The notes beneath the pieces are model-generated. The model worked only from the letters and a program-made list of their open reading frames with translations, had not been told where the DNA came from and did not search any database. A stretch of 64,000 nt of DNA, from contig WRAK01000004.1 of NCBI GenBank assembly GCA_009780235.1, positions 1 to 64,000 of the forward strand, given 5' to 3'. Shown here piece by piece: positions 16,607 through 25,874 of the stretch (within the stretch, counting starts at the first letter, position 1; every line of letters begins with the position of its first letter). A program made the position numbers and the translations under genes. This DNA comes from Oscillospiraceae bacterium (GTDB lineage: Bacteria > Bacillota > Clostridia > Oscillospirales > Oscillospiraceae).

Positions 16607-17848
16607 ATGTCCAACATCCGCTATCCCGACCTCGCTCCGGCGGGTCTCAAAAAAATCGAATGGGTACGAGAGTTCATGCCCGTATTAAACTTCATTGAAC
16701 AGCGTTTCCTCGCCGAAAAACCGTTTGACGGCCTGCGCATCGCCGTCTCCGTCCACGCCGAGGCAAAGACAGCTTACCTCGCCGCAGTCCTCCGCTCCGG
16801 CGGAGCCGAAGTCTACGTAACGGGATGCAATCCTCTATCCACGAAAGACGACATCTGTGCCGCCCTCGATGCCCTCGGTTTTGAGGTCTTCGGCCGCCAC
16901 GGCTGTACGCCGGAAGAGTACGAGGAAGACCTCGTCAGTGTCCTCTCCTGCAAGCCCCACGTCATGCTCGACGACGGCGGCGACCTCACACAGCTCCTGC
17001 ACGGCAATTACCCGCACCTCGCCGAGAATCTCATCGCAGGCTGCGAGGAGACCACCACAGGCATCCACCGCCTGCGTTCGCGAGCACGGGAAGGTGCGCT
17101 CAACTTCCCCATGTTCCTCGTCAACGATGCCAAGTGCAAAACCCTTTTCGATAACATCCACGGCACAGGTCAGTCCACTTGGGACGGCATCATGTACGCG
17201 ACCAACAACATGGTCACGGCGAAGACTGTCGTCGTAGCAGGCTACGGCCATTGCGGACGCGGCATCGCCGCCCGCGCCAAAGGCCTCGGCGCAAACGTCA
17301 TCGTCACGGAAATTGACCCCCATTGCTGTCTCTCCGCCGCAATGGACGGCCACCGCGTTATGGCCATGGAAGACGCCGCTCCCCTCGGCGATATCTTCAT
17401 CACCGCCACGGGCTGCAAGGGCGTCATCACCCGCAAGCACATGGAGCGCATGAAAAACAACGTCATCCTGGCCAACGCGGGCCACTTCGACGTAGAAATC
17501 AGCAAACCCGACCTCGAAGCCCTCTCCGCGCACGTCGAGGAGCGTAAACCCTTCATCCGCGGCTATTACACACGAGACGGCCGCGTCCTCAATCTCATGG
17601 CAGACGGCCGCCTGGTCAACATCGTAGCAGGCAACGGCCACCCGGCAGAGATTATGGATTTAAGCTTCAGCATCCAAGCCCTCACGATGGAATATGTTGT
17701 GAAGAATCGGAACAACCTGAAAGAGCCAAGGCTCCACAACGTCCCCGCCGAAATCGACAACGAAGTCGCCCGCCTCAAACTGGAGGCAATGGGACTGGGG
17801 ATTGATACGCTGACGGAGGAACAGGCGAAGTATTTGGATTTGTATTAA
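16607..17848 (+). CDS. ahcY: Adenosylhomocysteinase
   Basis: This NAD-dependent enzyme (413 residues) splits S-adenosylhomocysteine to homocysteine and adenosine, recycling the product of methylations. Motifs include CNPLSTKDDICAAL, DDGGDLTQLLH, EETTTGIHRL, the NAD-binding loop VVVAGYGHCGRGIAARAKGL and the C-terminal YLDLY. AAAGGAG precedes the ATG. It is divergent from the surface protein and has a strong terminator of its own, so it is monocistronic. No SAM or SAH riboswitch is seen in the 180 bases upstream, only a possible TAGAAT box at 16571-16576. Confidence 0.96.
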   Translation: MSNIRYPDLAPAGLKKIEWVREFMPVLNFIEQRFLAEKPFDGLRIAVSVHAEAKTAYLAAVLRSGGAEVYVTGCNPLSTKDDICAALDALGFEVFGRHGCTPEEYEEDLVSVLSCKPHVMLDDGGDLTQLLHGNYPHLAENLIAGCEETTTGIHRLRSRAREGALNFPMFLVNDAKCKTLFDNIHGTGQSTWDGIMYATNNMVTAKTVVVAGYGHCGRGIAARAKGLGANVIVTEIDPHCCLSAAMDGHRVMAMEDAAPLGDIFITATGCKGVITRKHMERMKNNVILANAGHFDVEISKPDLEALSAHVEERKPFIRGYYTRDGRVLNLMADGRLVNIVAGNGHPAEIMDLSFSIQALTMEYVVKNRNNLKEPRLHNVPAEIDNEVARLKLEAMGLGIDTLTEEQAKYLDLY

Positions 17849-17860
17849 GCAAGATATGAA

Positions 17861-17898
17861 ACCCGGGCTGACACGTAATGTGTCAGCCCGGGTTTTTG
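17861..17898 (+). terminator. Rho-independent terminator of ahcY
   Basis: A perfect 14-base-pair stem (ACCCGGGCTGACAC with its complement) around a GTAAT loop is followed by TTTTTG, 12 bases after the stop codon. Confidence 0.95.
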
Positions 17899-17918
17899 TT
17901 GTGTTGTAGGCCAACAGA

Positions 17919-17984
17919 CGCACGAAGTGCGCATCCGAGGAGTCTCAGGGGAAACCCCTGACAAGCAGGCGGACATCATGTCCG
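17919..17984. repeat. Cluster of three hairpins at the end of the GT2 gene
   Basis: Three palindromes follow each other: CGCACGAAGTGCG (17919-17931), GTC-CAGGGG-AAA-CCCCTG-GAC-like (17942-17962) and CGGACATCATGTCCG (17970-17984). The last overlaps the stop codon of the GT2 gene. A similar three-hairpin arrangement overlaps the end of dppC and interrupts dppD. Confidence 0.7.
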
Positions 17985-19361
17985 TTTGATTTGACCCCAA
18001 GCAGTTTTGTTCTTTCCATATCGGAGGAAAGCCGCAAAACGCACGATAACAAGAACATAACGGAAAATCCCAAACTCCAGTACGCACAAAAACAAAGTTT
18101 TTAGCATATCCCAAAGCGATATCCGAAATTTTTGAATATACATTTGCTGAGAAAAAGCACTCAGACTTATGATAGCACCATAAACCGCATATATGGTCAA
18201 AAACAAAGCCATATACCCTATATTCAGCACATCCATATAAAATGCCAGTACAATGGTCAAAATTCCCAGCAGCTCAATGATTGGTGCCAGCAATTCGTAC
18301 ATCAAATAGTACAAGTAAGAGAAAAAACTTACCAAACCAAATTTTGCATTCAGCATAATTCGCCGGTGTACAAGCATACTTTGAAACAAACCTATATGCC
18401 ATCTGCGGCGCTGGCCTGCTAAGTCTCGCAAGCTTGTCGGGGCTTGTGTCATACACAGAGCACTCGGTTGATAACGCATCTGATAGTTTAAATTATTGTT
18501 ACGGCAATATCCGTGCAGCTTTAGAACCAGCTCCATATCCTCGCCCAGATTATCAGCACTATAGCCCCCGGCGGCAATCACTGTCGCTTTCTTAAACAAG
18601 CCAAAAGCCCCGGATATAATCAAGTTCCCATTAAATGTATCCATCAGCATGCGGCTCGCTAAGAACGAGCGGTTATACTCCACCGCCTGCAAAGATACCA
18701 GCAAGTTAGATGGCAGTCGATAATTGACCGCTTTCCCGTCTTCCATCTGCACACATTGAGAGAGTAAAATCATTCCCCCAACAGCGATGACTGCGTCGTC
18801 CTCAAATACCGGTTCTACAATTTCTTTTAGTGAATCCCGTTGTAATTTGGAATCCGCATCCATGCAGACAAAATAAGGGTAACGGCTGGCATTGATGCCC
18901 ATGTTAAGTGCATCACCCTTGCCGCCGTTTTTCTTGCGGATCAAGGTAATCGGAACACCATTTACTGTAGATTCGTAGATGGCCTCCTCAGGCTGACACG
19001 CCAGTTCATAGCTGATCAGACGGTTGACCGGCTTCATGTCAAATGAATCAATCAGTTTTTGAGCCATGCCGTCTTCAGAGCCATCGTCCACAACAATGAT
19101 TTCATATAGCTGATAGTCCTGATTTAAAAGAGAGCTTACACTACTCACAATGGTAACAGCCTCATTATAGGCCGGGAGCAGAATTGAAACGGGCAAATCG
19201 TCATGGTCAAGCTTATTTCTAAATTTTAGCATACGATTATTTATATACAACCTGTAGGCCCCTATTAAAACAGCAAAAAACGAAAAGGTTGCAAATACAA
19301 TGAGATATATGATAAAAAATATGCTGACATAGTAGAGGATCTCTCGTAAAAAATCCATCAT
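17976..19361 (-). CDS. Processive family 2 glycosyltransferase, membrane-bound
   Basis: The 461-residue protein resembles cellulose, hyaluronan or poly-GlcNAc synthases. An N-terminal membrane segment is followed by the GT-A domain: LPAYNEAVTIVSSV, VVDDGSEDG, the metal site DADSKLQ, the acid site GEDMELVLKLHG and the acceptor motif QRRRW. Three to four C-terminal membrane segments follow. No PilZ domain is present. It is the last gene of the VTC-DUF4956-CotH cassette and probably makes the polysaccharide the others act on. Its base composition looks AT-richer than the flanks. Its last codons sit in a palindrome. Confidence 0.88.
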   Translation of the reverse strand: MMDFLREILYYVSIFFIIYLIVFATFSFFAVLIGAYRLYINNRMLKFRNKLDHDDLPVSILLPAYNEAVTIVSSVSSLLNQDYQLYEIIVVDDGSEDGMAQKLIDSFDMKPVNRLISYELACQPEEAIYESTVNGVPITLIRKKNGGKGDALNMGINASRYPYFVCMDADSKLQRDSLKEIVEPVFEDDAVIAVGGMILLSQCVQMEDGKAVNYRLPSNLLVSLQAVEYNRSFLASRMLMDTFNGNLIISGAFGLFKKATVIAAGGYSADNLGEDMELVLKLHGYCRNNNLNYQMRYQPSALCMTQAPTSLRDLAGQRRRWHIGLFQSMLVHRRIMLNAKFGLVSFFSYLYYLMYELLAPIIELLGILTIVLAFYMDVLNIGYMALFLTIYAVYGAIISLSAFSQQMYIQKFRISLWDMLKTLFLCVLEFGIFRYVLVIVRFAAFLRYGKNKTAWGQIKRT

Positions 19362-19441
19362 GTGCCTCCTTTCTGCTGCTCAATTCTTTTTGTTAGCCGG
19401 CGTTTTCTCATAAGCTGCAAATTTTCTTGCTATAATCGCTC

Positions 19442-20473
19442 TTACGCTGTAGATTTTTTGGCAATTCTGTCGCTCATCCAGTTTAATAAGGGTACGCGTA
19501 TATTATGCTGTACACGCCAATTAGATTTAGACGAATCACTCTCTCGGGCCGCAGTTGCATCCGGTGTCGAATGCAGAGTCAATACAGATTCCGCTGCAGC
19601 GGCTAAGTTGCTGTCAATGGGATCGGTGGCAAGCTCCGTCAAAATCGGGCACACCGGATCATATCTATGTTCCCCATAATAACGGATAATAGCGGCACGC
19701 ACCTCCGGTGCGACAGAAGTGTCCTGCAAGAACGGCAAGAAGACATCGCTGTAGCGAGGGGAAAACCTTGTGATAAACTGTATCACCGAAACAGTAATAT
19801 TGTCATTCCACTGCCGGCTTTCACTCCACAAAGAATCCCCCAACACTTCCTTATCCCCGCTAAAATTTGATAGCTCGTTTGTCAGAAGTTGGTTGTGCAT
19901 GAACAGGCCCCTGTCGTGAATGAGCTGCAATACATTCGCCACACCCGGAATACTGCCAATGCTGCAAAGTGCACCCAAGACTTTTGTGCGGCAATGGATA
20001 TTAGAATCATCTATGTAGGAAATAAGCGTATCTACCAGTTGTCCATGCGAATCACCTGCCGCTTGGGGGAAGGTGCAAATGAAATCGGCATAGCATGTCC
20101 GTTCAATGCGGGACTTCCGACTATATATGTAGGCAAGCCTCTGAAAAGCGGTATGTCTTTTTTGTATGTAGCTACTATACGCCTCCGGAAACTCGCTCTT
20201 CAGATATTGCAGCGCATGTGCATATGCGATGAGACTTTCCGGCTTTGACAACTTTCTCAATAAAAATTTCTCATGTTTCAATTCATTGGGTTGCACATCG
20301 GAAGCGGCATTGGTTTGCTTATAAAGTATCGCTTTCCATTTTTCAATTTTATCTGCCGAAGGTGTATTTTCACGCCTGCTGTAGTGAATCATTGCAAAGT
20401 TAAACACCATCAATGCAATGCAGGCAATCATAAATATTCCAATAATAATGTATATTCTCAAGTCGGAAAACAT
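19442..20473 (-). CDS. Membrane-anchored HEAT-repeat-like protein
   Basis: The protein of about 343 residues has one N-terminal membrane span (IYIIIGIFMIACIALMVFNF) and then a mostly helical body, with short repeating helices such as IHCRTKVLGALCSIGSIPGV and VAPEVRAAIIRYYGEHRYDP. These resemble HEAT/armadillo repeats, suggesting a scaffold that binds partner proteins. The ATG at 20473 has GGAG eight bases upstream and immediately follows the stop of the gene before it; an upstream GTG has no room for a ribosome site. No enzyme motif is seen. It probably supports assembly of the polysaccharide synthase. Confidence 0.65.
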   Translation of the reverse strand: MFSDLRIYIIIGIFMIACIALMVFNFAMIHYSRRENTPSADKIEKWKAILYKQTNAASDVQPNELKHEKFLLRKLSKPESLIAYAHALQYLKSEFPEAYSSYIQKRHTAFQRLAYIYSRKSRIERTCYADFICTFPQAAGDSHGQLVDTLISYIDDSNIHCRTKVLGALCSIGSIPGVANVLQLIHDRGLFMHNQLLTNELSNFSGDKEVLGDSLWSESRQWNDNITVSVIQFITRFSPRYSDVFLPFLQDTSVAPEVRAAIIRYYGEHRYDPVCPILTELATDPIDSNLAAAAESVLTLHSTPDATAARESDSSKSNWRVQHNIRVPLLNWMSDRIAKKSTA

Positions 20474-20474
20474 G

Positions 20475-22583
20475 TTAATCACTCCAAATCTCTTGTATAA
20501 TAAAGTAAGACTGTTTTAAGCGTTCGTGGACTTGCACATTGTTTCCCCATCCACGCAGCGGTATCGGTGACATCGGAACCCCGCCATCTTCGATTGCGAT
20601 CCCGATGTATATTTCTTGGACACGAATGCCTTCTACCCCAAACCGTTCATAATAATCGTCATGCACCTGCATGATTGACGGATCAAAAAAGTTTAACAGC
20701 ATCCACGGCAAACGTATTTCAACTAGGTTTTCGCCGAAATAGAAATCGGCCAAGGAGTTGAAATAGGGGGAAGCGGGATTTCCTATGCCGTGCGTCAGCA
20801 TTCCCGTATCCCAAGAGCGCAAGCGCCGCATTTCCCGCACTTCCTCTGCAAAAGCGGGCCCTAAATACTCAAATATGTCTGCATCAACAATTAGGGTGCT
20901 TTGCAAAGCAAGGGTAATCGGCACAAATTCCGACTCCCACTTGGGCGGAATCCGGGTAAAGGGGTTTATCCCCGTCATTTCCTCATAGAATCGCTGATAG
21001 GTTGCATGATAGCGGCGATTGACCAACAGGCGGCTTTCATCCTCTCCCGATAGGATCAGCAAAAAGTCTGAATGTCGTTCGAATGCCAGGTTTTCAAACA
21101 CAGATGTTCCGGAGCGCGGTGTCACATCAATCGGCAGGTAGAGGGTATTTTCCGGGTTCACCCCTTCACCGCGTATCATCAAATATAAGCCCTGTAGACT
21201 GTACTGTGCATAGATGCGGATGCCGTCATATTCATGAACCAAGTGATAGTCATTCCATTCGTCGGCATTTCCGTCTATCAAGACGGGGCGCACGTCCGCC
21301 CCCGGCTCAAAGGCCATCAGCCCGTATCCTTGATCAGCTGATTGCAAATTGTGCCAGTACTGGTAACGCCACGGATCGGAAGAAAAAGCTGTATTCCAAG
21401 TACGCCGCTCCCATGTATCTTGCCAAGTGGAGATAAATGCTCCGGCCCAGCCCCGCTCCTCAATCTGCGTCGCCGTCCCGGCAAGTGCTTCCCCTTGCTC
21501 CCGCTCTGTCAGAGGCGGCTCGTCCATTCTTTGCGGCGCGCGACCGGACGAAAATCCAAAGCCCGTTGCAATCACCGGCATACTGTGATATCGTGCAAGC
21601 AAGTCCAGGTATCCGTTATACATACAACTGCGGTCTAAATCTTCCAAGATTGGTGCAAGAGCTTCCTGTTGGCCGGGGGTTAGGTAGTTTGTAAAATCAT
21701 CGGTAAAATAGAACAGTCGGTACGCTGCAAATGTTCCTGCATCCATAGATTCCGATGGGATAATGTTTTCAGGGTTTAACTGCACATATTTCCGCAGTTG
21801 CGTTGCATAAGCAGGCGCATATTCCAAGAAATCTATGGTGGGGTTTGAGAGAAACCCAATGGGCCGCTGCACCTTATACCGCCTTGATTCATAGGCCGTC
21901 GCGCCGTCCATCACCCGGGCAAGCATCACTTCAAAACGTGAAGCACCCTCAGCCGAACTGAAAAACTCGCCCTGAAAACTGTCAGGCATAGCGGGATCGA
22001 AATGGTTCATAAATGTGATCGTATCCGGGTCCCAGTCTGCGCCCACCACAAAGCCGACAACCCAAGGTGATATATCTGACAGGAAAAACTCCATACCGGT
22101 GCGGCTGAAAAAATTGATCCTGCGACCATGTATAATATCTATCATTTCTCTCAGTACGGATGTTAGGCTGTCATAATCATGCCCGTCTACACCCTGCAAC
22201 AGAAACAGCGGGTTTTCATTTGTTGTATTAAATTGATAAAAGGCATTATAAAAATCAGGGTCCATAATGTTAGGGACATAGATCGCATTGGCACCCATTG
22301 CGTCAATGTATCCCAACCACCGCAAATAATCGTCCAAATCGGCACCAAAGTCCCAAGCCATGTTCCCCGGGACGGATGGGATCATCTCCACACCGCGTAA
22401 AACCAAGGGAACATCAATCCCGTCCGAATTTTGATGCGTAATGGCATCCCCCTCCGCACGAAATACAGCCGTCACAGGCGCATTCGGCCTGAAGTCAATA
22501 AATACGCTTCTGGAAAAATGCGCATAAAATGCCCCAAGCATGAGAGCGACCACCAATAATACTGCAATGAGATATTTTAACAT
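20475..22583 (-). CDS. Large membrane-anchored protein, possible glycoside-hydrolase-like domain
   Basis: The protein of 702 residues has an N-terminal signal anchor (LIAVLLVVALMLGAFYAHFS). The first 400 residues read like a TIM-barrel glycosidase: LVLRGVEMIPSVPG, DYLRWLGYIDAMGANAIYVP, IATGFGFSSGRAP and a Trp-rich end GAFISTWQDTWERRTWN. About 250 residues of beta-rich C-terminal domain follow. I cannot name a hydrolase family, nor point with certainty to a pair of catalytic acids. In the cassette it could trim, cap or bind the polymer made by the GT2. Confidence 0.55.
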   Translation of the reverse strand: MLKYLIAVLLVVALMLGAFYAHFSRSVFIDFRPNAPVTAVFRAEGDAITHQNSDGIDVPLVLRGVEMIPSVPGNMAWDFGADLDDYLRWLGYIDAMGANAIYVPNIMDPDFYNAFYQFNTTNENPLFLLQGVDGHDYDSLTSVLREMIDIIHGRRINFFSRTGMEFFLSDISPWVVGFVVGADWDPDTITFMNHFDPAMPDSFQGEFFSSAEGASRFEVMLARVMDGATAYESRRYKVQRPIGFLSNPTIDFLEYAPAYATQLRKYVQLNPENIIPSESMDAGTFAAYRLFYFTDDFTNYLTPGQQEALAPILEDLDRSCMYNGYLDLLARYHSMPVIATGFGFSSGRAPQRMDEPPLTEREQGEALAGTATQIEERGWAGAFISTWQDTWERRTWNTAFSSDPWRYQYWHNLQSADQGYGLMAFEPGADVRPVLIDGNADEWNDYHLVHEYDGIRIYAQYSLQGLYLMIRGEGVNPENTLYLPIDVTPRSGTSVFENLAFERHSDFLLILSGEDESRLLVNRRYHATYQRFYEEMTGINPFTRIPPKWESEFVPITLALQSTLIVDADIFEYLGPAFAEEVREMRRLRSWDTGMLTHGIGNPASPYFNSLADFYFGENLVEIRLPWMLLNFFDPSIMQVHDDYYERFGVEGIRVQEIYIGIAIEDGGVPMSPIPLRGWGNNVQVHERLKQSYFIIQEIWSD

Positions 22584-22601
22584 AGTCGATATACCTTTCG
22601 C

Positions 22602-24155
22602 TTATGGCACAAGCCACAGTGCGTGCCGAGAAGGATGGCTAAATTGCCGCAAGGTTTCTATATAGCGGTCCAGCCATTGCCCGCGTTCTATCATGTAATC
22701 ACGCGCCCATTCTTGGGCTTCTTCAAAGCTTGACGGGTTCACGTCATAGATGGTCAGTCCCTCTGCCGCCTGCGCATACGTTGGGCGGCGGCGAGACATA
22801 GCGTTTACTTGAGAGGGGTCAAAGCTGTAGCCCCACACTTCAAAGTTGCGGTCAATCGCGCTGCCTAGCCAATCTTCCACTTCCTGCATATAGCGAACCA
22901 GCCGCTCCTCGGCCAATATCCCGCCACGCAACTCATGCCAGCGGCGTATGACCCGCTCGGTGAAGTCTGGGCACATCATTAATCGGTCAAACCAGCCGCG
23001 GTCAGCAAGAAGAAATTGATCAACAGGCATAGGTAGGAAGAAATTGTCCATTACATTATTAAAGTCCCAAACAGGCCCCGCTACGATCCGCCCTCGTACA
23101 TCCTTGTGGAGATAGGTTGAACCGGTCCACAAGTCATTGTTGGCGATGAACTCATTGATGATGTAGAAATTAACAAAAGAATTCACATCAATATACTGTT
23201 CATAACTGCGGGAATCCCAGATGATTTCCGGCGAATACATAAAGTGCTCTACAGTGCTTATATTTCTAGTCACATAATCGCGTACACGATCACTTTGCTG
23301 GGAAAGTCTGGGGTACATAATCTCTACGGAGTTCAGCCCTTCCAGGCGATAGGTATACGTAACAAAAGTGTCCACGACCCGCTCGGGAGTCTGGGTGCGC
23401 GAGTCCAAGCGCACAAGATAGCTGGTAGCAGGCATCCCTTCCCGGTAGCGGTTCATATCAAGCCTGTGCGGGCTTACTCTGACGGTTTCCATAAGAACAT
23501 AAAGACCTTGATACTCCCCGTTCAAGATGAGTTCAAAGAAGCGTACTTCCGGGACAAAATGTCCCGGACCCATGACCTCGGCGGCGATATTCATCCAGAT
23601 ATAATTACGCATGAGGGTTTTGTCTAAAAACGGGCCGTGCAATGCCCATTCGGTGTGAGGATCCATGCCGAGCAAGGGCAAGGGGTTGTCTGTAGCGTCT
23701 GGGTGGATGAGACTGATGCGGTAATTCGGCTTATCAAAAAAGCGTGATGAGTTGCCGCGTATGCGCATCATTGCCAAGGACTCGTGCATAGGTGGGTCAT
23801 CCTCATGATTCCAATGATTCGGGTTATCTATTACTGACACAGAAACCTCTATTTCGGTCTCACCTTCAGGTGTTGTAACAAGGTGTTCGCCAAAACTCCC
23901 AAATCTGCCCAATACATAATTGAGCGGTCTACCCGGTATTTCGGCACCAAAGGTATCGATTATAATGAGAGGCAAATGCGTGCAAAGCATATGGTCATCG
24001 CAATCCCAACAATACCCTAAGTCTGCTTCGCTCGGGCGTTCAAGGTGCTGATGATAACGACCGACGTCATCATTTGCACCTGCAAACACCAAGCCCGCTA
24101 TAAGCGTTATAACGGCCAGAAAGCCGACTATATAATAAATAATACTACGTCTCAT
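22602..24155 (-). CDS. CotH kinase family protein, membrane-anchored
   Basis: The 517-residue protein has an N-terminal membrane anchor followed by a CotH kinase domain: MRIRGNSSRFFDKPNYRISL, LLGMDPHTEWALHGPFLDKT, LMRNYIWMNIAAEVMGPGHF, LNGEYQGLYVLMETVRV and the metal-binding segment GPVWDFNNVMDNFF with the expected Asp and Asn. CotH of Bacillus is an atypical protein kinase of spore coat proteins, but membrane CotH proteins of Clostridia are often found beside VTC and DUF4956 genes. GAGG precedes the ATG. A Cys-rich patch (CWDCDDHMLC) near residue 50 is notable. Confidence 0.85.
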   Translation of the reverse strand: MRRSIIYYIVGFLAVITLIAGLVFAGANDDVGRYHQHLERPSEADLGYCWDCDDHMLCTHLPLIIIDTFGAEIPGRPLNYVLGRFGSFGEHLVTTPEGETEIEVSVSVIDNPNHWNHEDDPPMHESLAMMRIRGNSSRFFDKPNYRISLIHPDATDNPLPLLGMDPHTEWALHGPFLDKTLMRNYIWMNIAAEVMGPGHFVPEVRFFELILNGEYQGLYVLMETVRVSPHRLDMNRYREGMPATSYLVRLDSRTQTPERVVDTFVTYTYRLEGLNSVEIMYPRLSQQSDRVRDYVTRNISTVEHFMYSPEIIWDSRSYEQYIDVNSFVNFYIINEFIANNDLWTGSTYLHKDVRGRIVAGPVWDFNNVMDNFFLPMPVDQFLLADRGWFDRLMMCPDFTERVIRRWHELRGGILAEERLVRYMQEVEDWLGSAIDRNFEVWGYSFDPSQVNAMSRRRPTYAQAAEGLTIYDVNPSSFEEAQEWARDYMIERGQWLDRYIETLRQFSHPSRHALWLVP

Positions 24156-24178
24156 CGCATTACGCCTCGTCTCGTCTT

Positions 24179-24856
24179 TTAACCGCTGATTTCGTCGTTT
24201 TGGGTGACGATATTTACATACTCCATACCGTCTTTTTCATATAACAGCTGCGTGATGTTTTTTTCGCCCTTATAGGTGCGGTTGTACGTACTCCGACCCA
24301 TTTCGAAAATAAACTCTACGCTGTCCGGGGTTGTATTTTTCACACGGAGCAGGGGTTTCATATTGAAATGCTGGAATACGATCCCCTCGATTTCGCTTTC
24401 CAAGCTCTTTTTGGCTTTAATGATAAGCAGAATTCGATTTTCGTTCCGCACTCTCCCCATGAGCAGCAATACTACCGTCACAACCCCGCTGCCGATAATC
24501 GCTATCCAAAATTCCCCTACGCCGCTGCATAAACCCACAATAACTGCCCAGAAAATATACGTTGTATCTCTCGAGTCTTTTACGGCTGTACGGAATCGCA
24601 CGATAGAAAGTGCGCCGGCCATCCCTAACGACAGGGCAATATTATTCCCGATAACTGTCATAACAGTACTGGTTAGAATGGTAAGCGTAACAAGGGAAAC
24701 ATTAAATTTCTTGCTGTAAGAAGTACCTGCGTGGGTATACCAATATGAAAGGTAGATAATCCCGCTTAACAACGTAGCTGCCGCAATACGGATAACAATC
24801 TCTCGAATTGTTAATGTACCGCTTTGTGCGACCATGTCCATTAGTAAGTTTCTCAT
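24179..24856 (-). CDS. DUF4956 membrane protein
   Basis: This 225-residue protein has three to four membrane segments in the first 135 residues and a cytoplasmic C-terminal alpha-beta domain. The signature of DUF4956 is in GNNIALSLGMAGALSIVRFR, followed by KDSRDTTYIFWAVIVGLCSG. The family has no established activity. It is almost always next to a VTC-domain protein, as here (14 bases apart), so the two probably form one membrane complex. GAGGTG precedes the ATG. Confidence 0.85.
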   Translation of the reverse strand: MRNLLMDMVAQSGTLTIREIVIRIAAATLLSGIIYLSYWYTHAGTSYSKKFNVSLVTLTILTSTVMTVIGNNIALSLGMAGALSIVRFRTAVKDSRDTTYIFWAVIVGLCSGVGEFWIAIIGSGVVTVVLLLMGRVRNENRILLIIKAKKSLESEIEGIVFQHFNMKPLLRVKNTTPDSVEFIFEMGRSTYNRTYKGEKNITQLLYEKDGMEYVNIVTQNDEISG

Positions 24857-24870
24857 TTGTGCACCTCATT

Positions 24871-25569
24871 TTATAAATATATAAATTCTTTTCCTATTGT
24901 CCTGCCGAGACAATATTTGCTGACTGCCAGTTCACTTGCATTGACCTCATTGATAATATCCTTGATGTAGCTGAGCAAAAAACCATTAAACTTCACTTCC
25001 ATAACAACCAAAAACGGGTCAAATATTGTATTCCCAACAAAGTCACCTGAAAAGATATCGAAGTTGGACTCTGACCCTCTGATATGGTGGTCGAAAGTAA
25101 TTCTTATTTCATTTTCATTGGCTGTAAAAACTTTTCTCGTGTACGATACAACCGCTTTGGGCCGGTAGCACTGCATATTCATGAGGCCGAAACATTCTCC
25201 GGCAAAACCGGAGTCGAACTCCAAGAGTGCAGAGAAGTCCCCGCGTATCAGGCGACGTGATTGCTCTTTGTCTAGTGTTAAAGAACGTTTTTTCTGCATC
25301 ATACCTTGCTTTTGCTTCATTTCAAGTTTCGCCGACCGGGAACCTGCGCCATAATTACGCAGCCGTATCTTTTTTCGCAACTCAACGCCGTTTATTTTTT
25401 CCTCGAAATCGTTGTCATCAATGCCATCGAAGTATAAAGAGCGAACCTCGTATCCGTCTCCGCTGCTATGTTCGTCCTCTGTGAGGAGGTTGCCGAACCG
25501 ACGAGAGAGGTGATAATACTGCTCAATATCAATCAAGTATTTTTTTTCTTGTCTTAAGACTTCAGTCAT
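24871..25569 (-). CDS. VTC-domain protein (polyphosphate-polymerase-like)
   Basis: The 232-residue protein is a single VTC domain, the fold of the eukaryotic Vtc4 polyphosphate polymerase. Basic tunnel residues expected for the fold are visible: RQEKKYLI near residue 10, LRKKIRLRNYG, KLEMKQKQGMMQKKRSL, SYTRKVF and the acidic metal-site strand VVMEVKFNG. The ATG at 25569 follows AGGGG by eight bases; an upstream TTG frame was rejected. It is the first gene of the cassette and follows a good promoter. Whether it makes polyphosphate or uses another nucleotide or phosphate substrate is unknown. Confidence 0.85.
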   Translation of the reverse strand: MTEVLRQEKKYLIDIEQYYHLSRRFGNLLTEDEHSSGDGYEVRSLYFDGIDDNDFEEKINGVELRKKIRLRNYGAGSRSAKLEMKQKQGMMQKKRSLTLDKEQSRRLIRGDFSALLEFDSGFAGECFGLMNMQCYRPKAVVSYTRKVFTANENEIRITFDHHIRGSESNFDIFSGDFVGNTIFDPFLVVMEVKFNGFLLSYIKDIINEVNASELAVSKYCLGRTIGKEFIYL

Positions 25570-25625
25570 ACGCAGCACCCCTATTCTCAAGCTTTCGACA
25601 GCCTTCGTCGATGTTATGTAAATTA

Positions 25626-25654
25626 ACTATAACACAATGATTCTTTAAATGCAA
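25626..25654 (-). promoter_or_regulatory. Promoter of the VTC-DUF4956-CotH-GT2 cassette
   Basis: On the minus strand TTGCAT (25649-25654) and TATAGT (25626-25631) are 17 bases apart in an AT-rich region, about 57 bases before the VTC gene. It looks like a housekeeping rather than a sporulation promoter. Confidence 0.7.
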
Positions 25655-25737
25655 TAGTTAATTTTACTTTTATTGTTTTTATTTTTTCATCAAACTAAAA
25701 TTTTTTAAAATAATACCGATTCACAATGGATTCCATA

Positions 25738-25779
25738 GCAAAAACATTTCCTTTTTTCGAAAAAAGGAAATGTTTTTGC
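25738..25779. terminator. Perfect 42-base palindrome, bidirectional terminator
   Basis: Two 20-base arms (left arm GCAAAAACATTTCCTTTTTT) pair perfectly around CG, with no mismatch. It insulates the lipoprotein gene on the left from the cassette on the right, though neither gene ends there on the strand that would need it. Confidence 0.75.
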
Positions 25780-25874
25780 CGCATACTACGTCTTCGCCGA
25801 AAAGGCTTTATTGTTTGCTGTGCCAATTTACCCGCCCCTACAACCGCATCCCTATTTACGCACCATACACCACT

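Noticed and set aside
17976-19361. Cellulose synthase BcsA identity for the GT2
   Set aside because: The catalytic motifs fit processive GT2 in general, but there is no PilZ domain and no bcsB/bcsZ gene, so the polymer cannot be named.
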